NCBI GenBank assembly: GCA_024275295.1
Contig: JAJRZI010000038.1
Span: forward strand, 1 to 37,402
Source of the DNA: Gammaproteobacteria bacterium
GTDB taxonomy: Bacteria > Pseudomonadota > Gammaproteobacteria > Chromatiales > Chromatiaceae
Length of the DNA stretch: 37,402 bases
Reading direction: 5' to 3'
A program made the position numbers and the translations under genes. The notes beneath the pieces are model-generated. The model saw only the letters and a list, made by a program, of their open reading frames with translations, had not been told where the DNA came from and did not search any database. Positions 33,846 through 37,402 of the stretch are shown here, in pieces. The number at the start of each line of letters is the position of its first letter. The first letter of the stretch is position 1.

Positions 33846-34091
33846 ATGCCTAGAAATACATCCGTTACCCTTGGGGAACACTTCGATAAGTTCGTAGCCA
33901 AAAAGATTCAGCAGGGCCGATTCCAGTCCGTCAGCGAAGTGATTCGTGCAGGTCTTCGTAAACTGGAAACGGATGAAATAAAACTTCAAGCGCTAAGAGA
34001 AAAACTACAGGCAGGCGAGGACAGCCCCGTTGTTGACGATTTTGATGGCGAGCGTTTCATTGCAGGACTGCACAACAAACACACCAAATGA
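33846..34091 (+). CDS. parD: ParD-family ribbon-helix-helix antitoxin
   Basis: An 81-residue protein starting at ATG 33846 after AAGAGGA; an in-frame start at 33795 is not favoured. It reads as a CC2985/ParD antitoxin: TSVTLGEHFDKFVAKKIQQG forms the ribbon and first helix, RFQSVSEVIRAGLRKLE the second helix, and an acidic C-terminal tail (DDFDGERF) would clamp the toxin. It neutralises and represses with the downstream ParE, whose start overlaps by four bases. ParD normally binds its own promoter; an operator would lie in 33780-33840. Confidence 0.9.
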   Translation: MPRNTSVTLGEHFDKFVAKKIQQGRFQSVSEVIRAGLRKLETDEIKLQALREKLQAGEDSPVVDDFDGERFIAGLHNKHTK

Positions 34092-34396
34092 CCTCCAATT
34101 ACTCGCCCCGCAAGCTGGCTGAGACAGATCTAGAAGATATCTGGCTGTACACAATTGAAGAATGGGGCATTGAACAGGCAGACGAATACATTCGTATGCT
34201 GCTATCGCGTTTTTCATGGATTTCCAAAAATCCACTACTTGGAAAAAAACGTGACGATATAAAGCTTGGTTATTATTGCTTTCCTGAGGGAAAGCATCTT
34301 ATTTTTTACACAATCACGCCAAACGGTATTGACATTATTGGCGTCCCACACCAGAGCATGGACATTCTGACACATGTCGAGAACCAAAATAATTAG
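34088..34396 (+). CDS. parE: ParE-family toxin (RelE/ParE superfamily)
   Basis: A 102-residue protein translationally coupled to parD through ATGA. The family pattern is clear: YSPRKLAETDLEDIWLYTIE at the N terminus, QADEYIRMLLSRFSWISKNP, then GYYCFPEGKHLIFYTITPNG and IIGVPHQSMD at the C terminus. ParE toxins poison DNA gyrase, though some homologues have other targets. It looks intact. Toxin-antitoxin pairs at the edge of accessory loci can stabilise them. After it 178 bases to the IS21 element hold no gene. Confidence 0.9.
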   Translation: MTSNYSPRKLAETDLEDIWLYTIEEWGIEQADEYIRMLLSRFSWISKNPLLGKKRDDIKLGYYCFPEGKHLIFYTITPNGIDIIGVPHQSMDILTHVENQNN

Positions 34397-34602
34397 CCCC
34401 GTGCAAGATGAGCTACTTCAGATTAGATTATTGCTCAAAACAAACCAAATAATACAAACTAACTTGGAAAGAGCACATTTATTCAATTTAAAATGCCACG
34501 GACACCAACACCAATTTCAAATATCAGGATCACTAGCGTCACAACGTTAAATCGAATAAGTTCAATTGGTTATCTGTCAATCAGCGTCCAAAATTGACCA
34601 GG

Positions 34603-35337
34603 CTATATGGCCTGTTTTCGATGTTTGAATCGGTACGAGTTGTTCCCAGTTTCGATGATGTCACAGTGATGGGTGATGCGATCCAACATGGCCGTGGTCA
34701 TCTTGGCATCACCAAAGACCTGCACCCATTCTGAGAATGAGAGGTTGGTGGTAATAATCAGGCTGGTACGTTCGTACAGCTGACTGACCAGGTGGAACAA
34801 CAGGGCTCCACCAGACTCAGGGAATGGCAGGTAGCCCAATTCATCCAGGATTACAGCATCAACCTGGGTTAGCTGTCTGACGAGTGCCCCGGCCTTGCCC
34901 TGGGCTTTTTCCTGCTCTAAGCGGTTTACCAGATCAACCACATTATAGAAACGCACCCGCTTGCCTTGATGGATGGCTGAGATGCCCAGGGCGGTAGCCA
35001 GGTGGGTTTTGCCGGTGCCTGTGCCGCCGACCAGGATCAGGTTATGCGCATCCTGGGTAAACTCAGCACTTGCCAGCGGCTCCACCCGCTCCCGGTCAAC
35101 ATCTGATTCTTCCCACTGGAAATGATCAAGTTCACGGTGCACGGGGAAGCGGGCCACCCGCAGTTGGTAACGCAGGGATCGAACCTGCCGCTCCACCCGC
35201 TCGGCCTCAACCAGTTGGCTGATCCAGACCACTGGGTCTTTGGATTTTCTCGGACGTTCAGCCAGCAGTTCTTCAATGGCAGTAGCCATGCCGTATAGGC
35301 GTAGGGTTTTGAACTCACTCATTAGTTCATTGGCCAT
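34603..35337 (-). CDS. istB: IS21-family transposition helper ATPase IstB
   Basis: A 244-residue AAA+ ATPase. I start at ATG 35337 ([16 protein letters not shown]) since the first 23 possible residues before it are translated from istA-coding DNA. Walker A is [15 protein letters not shown], Walker B is [11 protein letters not shown], and sensor-1 is [11 protein letters not shown]. The end, [19 protein letters not shown], is a family hallmark. IstB helps IstA find targets and assemble the strand-transfer complex. The gene appears intact, although its partner is disrupted by an amber codon. Confidence 0.92.
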   Translation of the reverse strand: MANELMSEFKTLRLYGMATAIEELLAERPRKSKDPVVWISQLVEAERVERQVRSLRYQLRVARFPVHRELDHFQWEESDVDRERVEPLASAEFTQDAHNLILVGGTGTGKTHLATALGISAIHQGKRVRFYNVVDLVNRLEQEKAQGKAGALVRQLTQVDAVILDELGYLPFPESGGALLFHLVSQLYERTSLIITTNLSFSEWVQVFGDAKMTTAMLDRITHHCDIIETGNNSYRFKHRKQAI

Positions 35338-36829
35338 GGTGACACTCCCTGAGCTGGTCATAGCGGGCACAGTTGGCCTGGGGTTCATTCCTGAGCGCCA
35401 GATCATCCGCTACCGGCAATGATCGAACGGGTGCCGGGGCACTCAAGCGGTGGACATGATTGAGCACTACAGCAGCATTAACCGTGCGATGCTCCAGCGC
35501 CAGTTCACAGGCCACACTTAACAGCTCTGAGCCATGCTCACGCAATGCCAGTAGGATTTCGATGAAGGCGCGATCGCCCTTGGGCTGCTTCAGCAGATGT
35601 GCCTTTACTTTGATGACGGGGGCAGGCAGCTTCCACTCCTGGAATGGCGCACCATTACGCAGTGCCCCAGGCTTGCGTTCCAGTAGTGGCAGATAGTGCC
35701 AAGGGTCAAGGATCTGCTGATCCCGCCCAAAGCTACGCTGATGGTCGGCAATCTGTTCACCGTCGGTCACTACACGGATATGGGTGGCTGTGGCCCGTAG
35801 TGAGACCCGCTGCCGGGCATACTCTGCCGGTACACTGTAGCGGTTGCGGTCATAGGCTACCGTACAGGTGGATGAGACCCGGCAGGCGTGCTCAAAATAG
35901 CCTTCAAAAGGGCGATCGAAGGGCCGCAGCTGCGTACGCTCCTCGGCAAACAGCTTTGCAATCGTACATGACTTCTGCTCGGGGTGGGTTCGCTGTGACA
36001 GCCTTAAACACTGCTCCTGCAGCCACTGGTTGAAGGCATCAAAATCCTTAAACCGAGGACGGGGACTAAACAACCACTCCCGGATGTTACCCACCTGATT
36101 TTCTACCTGTCCCTTCTCCCAGCCGGAGGCAGGTGTACAGGCCACCGGTTCAAACAGATAGTGGTTAGCTAGCGCCAGAAGACGGTGATTGAAGCGCCGC
36201 TGCTTGCCCAGAAAGAGAGCATCTACAATCGTCCTGGGGTTATCGTAGATCATCCGCCTAGGTACGCCACCGAAGAAGGCAAAGGCGCGATCATGGGCAT
36301 CAAAGATCATCTCCTGGCTCTCCCGTGGGTAGGCCACCAGAAAGCATTGGCGGCTATGGGCAAGACGGAAATGCGCCAGCTTGATGGTCTACACCACGCC
36401 ACCCAACTCCACCTGCTCGTGGCTCCAGTCAAACTGTGCCGCATCAGCCGGAGGAAATACCAGGGGGATAAAGGCTTGTGTGGTGGAGGGTCGCTGTATC
36501 TGCTTCCAGCCTTTGACAAAGCGCTGGACGCTATCATAGGCCCTGCTATAGCCCTCACACTGCAGGTCTTCGAATAGGCGCTGGGCCGTGCGCCGCTGCC
36601 GTTTGGGCCGTTGGGCATCCTGTTCCAGCCAGCATTGGAGCTGCTGCTCGTAATCCTTCAGCTTTGGCTTGGGCTGACAGTTGCGCCAATAGTCCGGTGG
36701 ATCTGACTGCTTGAGATACTTCTTAACGGTATTGCGTGAGAGATTCAGGTCTCGGGCAATACTACTGATACTTTCACCATTGACCTTATGGCGGCGACGA
36801 ATCTTTGTAACGGTTTCCATGCATAACAC
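35327..36829 (-). pseudogene. istA: IS21-family transposase IstA interrupted by an amber codon
   Basis: About 500 codons on the minus strand form one IstA gene. The first part (36829-36389) has an HTH (SIARDLNLSRNTVKKYLK) and the first catalytic Asp in AQFDWSHEQVELG. At 36391-36389 TAG replaces what is normally a Gln codon in the sequence GVV-stop-TIK; beyond it homology continues in frame (LAHFRLAHSRQCFLVAYPRE, then IYDNPRT with the second Asp and the NQVGNIREW region). The C-terminal frame (35327-36337) is open. No indel is seen. Without suppression the DDE domain is cut, so the copy is probably inactive. Confidence 0.88.
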
Positions 36830-36930
36830 CCCAGGTTACTCCAGCAAAAAGCTGAAGGATGACAGACATCAGGGGGTGGTCAATTTTGGACGCTGTTTTC
36901 CTCCTCTACCTGGTCAGTTTTGCACGCTGA

Positions 36931-37402
36931 TTAACAATGCAGGTCTTTATCCTTGTCAGTTTGACCTTCAACCTTCTTGAGGAATTTGAGAAACTCTTTG
37001 TGCGTATGCTTTTGGTAACACTCACCAGTCACACTACCAGTGGCGACATCAAGTGCTGCAAAAAGCGTACTTGTACCGTTTCTTTTATAATCATGCGTTA
37101 CGGTTCCACAGCGCCCTTTCTTTAGTGGCAAGCCAGGTTGTGTGCGATCTAACGCCTGGATTGATGTCTTCTCATCAATACAAAAGACAATAGCATTTTC
37201 AGGTGGGTTTAAATACAAACCCACAACATCACACAATTTCTCTTCAAAATGCGGATCATTGCTAACCTTGAATGTCTTTTCCAAATGAGGTTTTAAACCA
37301 ACCGACTGCCAGACGCGATGAACAAAACTGTGCGTTGTATTCAGTACCTCAGCCAGTGTCCGTGTAGACCAATGCGTGGCATTATCTGGTTTTTCCTGCG
37401 TC
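36931..37402 (-). pseudogene. IS630-family transposase, truncated by the IS21 element and by the window edge
   Basis: The minus-strand frame is open from the right edge to a TAA at 36931-36933 inside the IS21 end. It encodes a Tc1/mariner-like IS630 core: HWSTRTLAEVLNTTHSFVHR, KPHLEKTFKVSNDPHFEEKL, VFCIDEKTSIQALDRTQPGL with the first Asp of the DDE triad and LFAALDVATGSVTG. It breaks at KDLHC, where relatives continue to the second Asp motif (VDNYxTH). The missing half is not found on the far side of IS21 at 34574, so an adjacent deletion is likely. The N terminus is beyond 37402. Confidence 0.88.

Larger units (their letters stand above)
34575..36936 (-). mobile_element. IS21-family insertion sequence, 2.36 kb
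   Basis: Terminal inverted repeats of 25 bases: 34575-34599 starts TGTCAATCAGCGTCC, and 36912-36936 read on the minus strand starts TGTTAATCAGCGTGC; both end TGACC. A further internal copy, ggtcaattttggacgctg, lies at 36878-36895, 34 bases inside the right end; multiple end repeats are typical of IS21. It carries istA and istB on the minus strand with an 11-base overlap. No target duplication is apparent, and the right end sits inside an IS630-type transposase gene. Confidence 0.88.

Noticed and set aside
34560-36950. Target-site duplication around the IS21 element
   Set aside because: The bases before 34575 and after 36936 do not match, so no duplication can be claimed.
1-37402. CRISPR array, rRNA genes or replication origin
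   Set aside because: No regularly spaced identical repeats, rRNA-like segments or DnaA-box clusters were seen on reading.

Overview
The window reads as one exopolysaccharide (EPS) or capsule locus from a Gram-negative bacterium, flanked on both sides by decaying insertion sequences. A Wza-type outer-membrane lipoprotein, a Wzz-type co-polymerase, a PEP-CTERM protein and a sigma-54 promoter point to a proteobacterium. The IS and sugar-gene flavour suggests a gammaproteobacterium, but no core gene is present to fix the taxon.

Left flank (1-3190): the edge of a probable IS3-family element, a truncated IS5-type transposase, an exported five-bladed beta-propeller glycosidase-like protein in AT-rich DNA, and a nearly complete IS110/IS1111-type element whose transposase is broken by one ochre codon. 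Next come a structured leader and an exported papain-family cysteine protease with five C-terminal 48-residue repeats (3524-5779).

Sugar-nucleotide region (6050-15160): four plus-strand genes (three extended SDRs and one sugar-1-phosphate nucleotidyltransferase) meet, two bases apart, a minus-strand operon of two GT4 glycosyltransferases, rfbF, an SDR and rfbG. This predicts at least two deoxysugar donors, one of them CDP-linked. No RfbH-type 3-dehydrase is present, so a 6-deoxy rather than 3,6-dideoxy CDP-sugar is the simplest reading.

Middle (15444-16998): a PEP-CTERM cargo protein on the minus strand with a near-consensus sigma-54 promoter and upstream direct repeats, then about 880 bases without a convincing gene. 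That stretch holds four copies of one motif arranged as interleaved inverted repeats.

Assembly operon (16999-33389, plus strand): initiating phosphoglycosyl transferase, methyltransferase with a Cys4 motif, a B12-type-like radical SAM protein, a radical SAM/SPASM protein, Wzz-like protein, a tyrosine-kinase-like ATPase lacking the Walker A lysine, a frameshifted CBM9/GHL15-like exported protein, a GNAT/FemAB-like acyltransferase, Wzy-like polymerase, Wzx-like flippase, polysaccharide deacetylase, WcaI-like glycosyltransferase and Wza-like exporter. Together these cover a Wzx/Wzy-dependent pathway: start on undecaprenyl phosphate, elongate, flip, polymerise, modify and export. No exosortase is seen here although a PEP-CTERM substrate is.

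Right flank (33390-37402): a bidirectional terminator candidate, a tRNA-Cys-like gene with a 27-base insertion and a mismatched 5' acceptor strand, a ParDE toxin-antitoxin pair, an IS21-family element with an amber codon in istA, and the IS630-family transposase that it truncates.

The most unusual items are the paired radical SAM enzymes in an EPS operon, the C8-tract frameshift in the CBM9/GHL15 protein, the orphan sigma-54/PEP-CTERM unit, the interleaved repeats at 16727-16952 and the aberrant tRNA-Cys. I see no CRISPR array, rRNA or replication origin.
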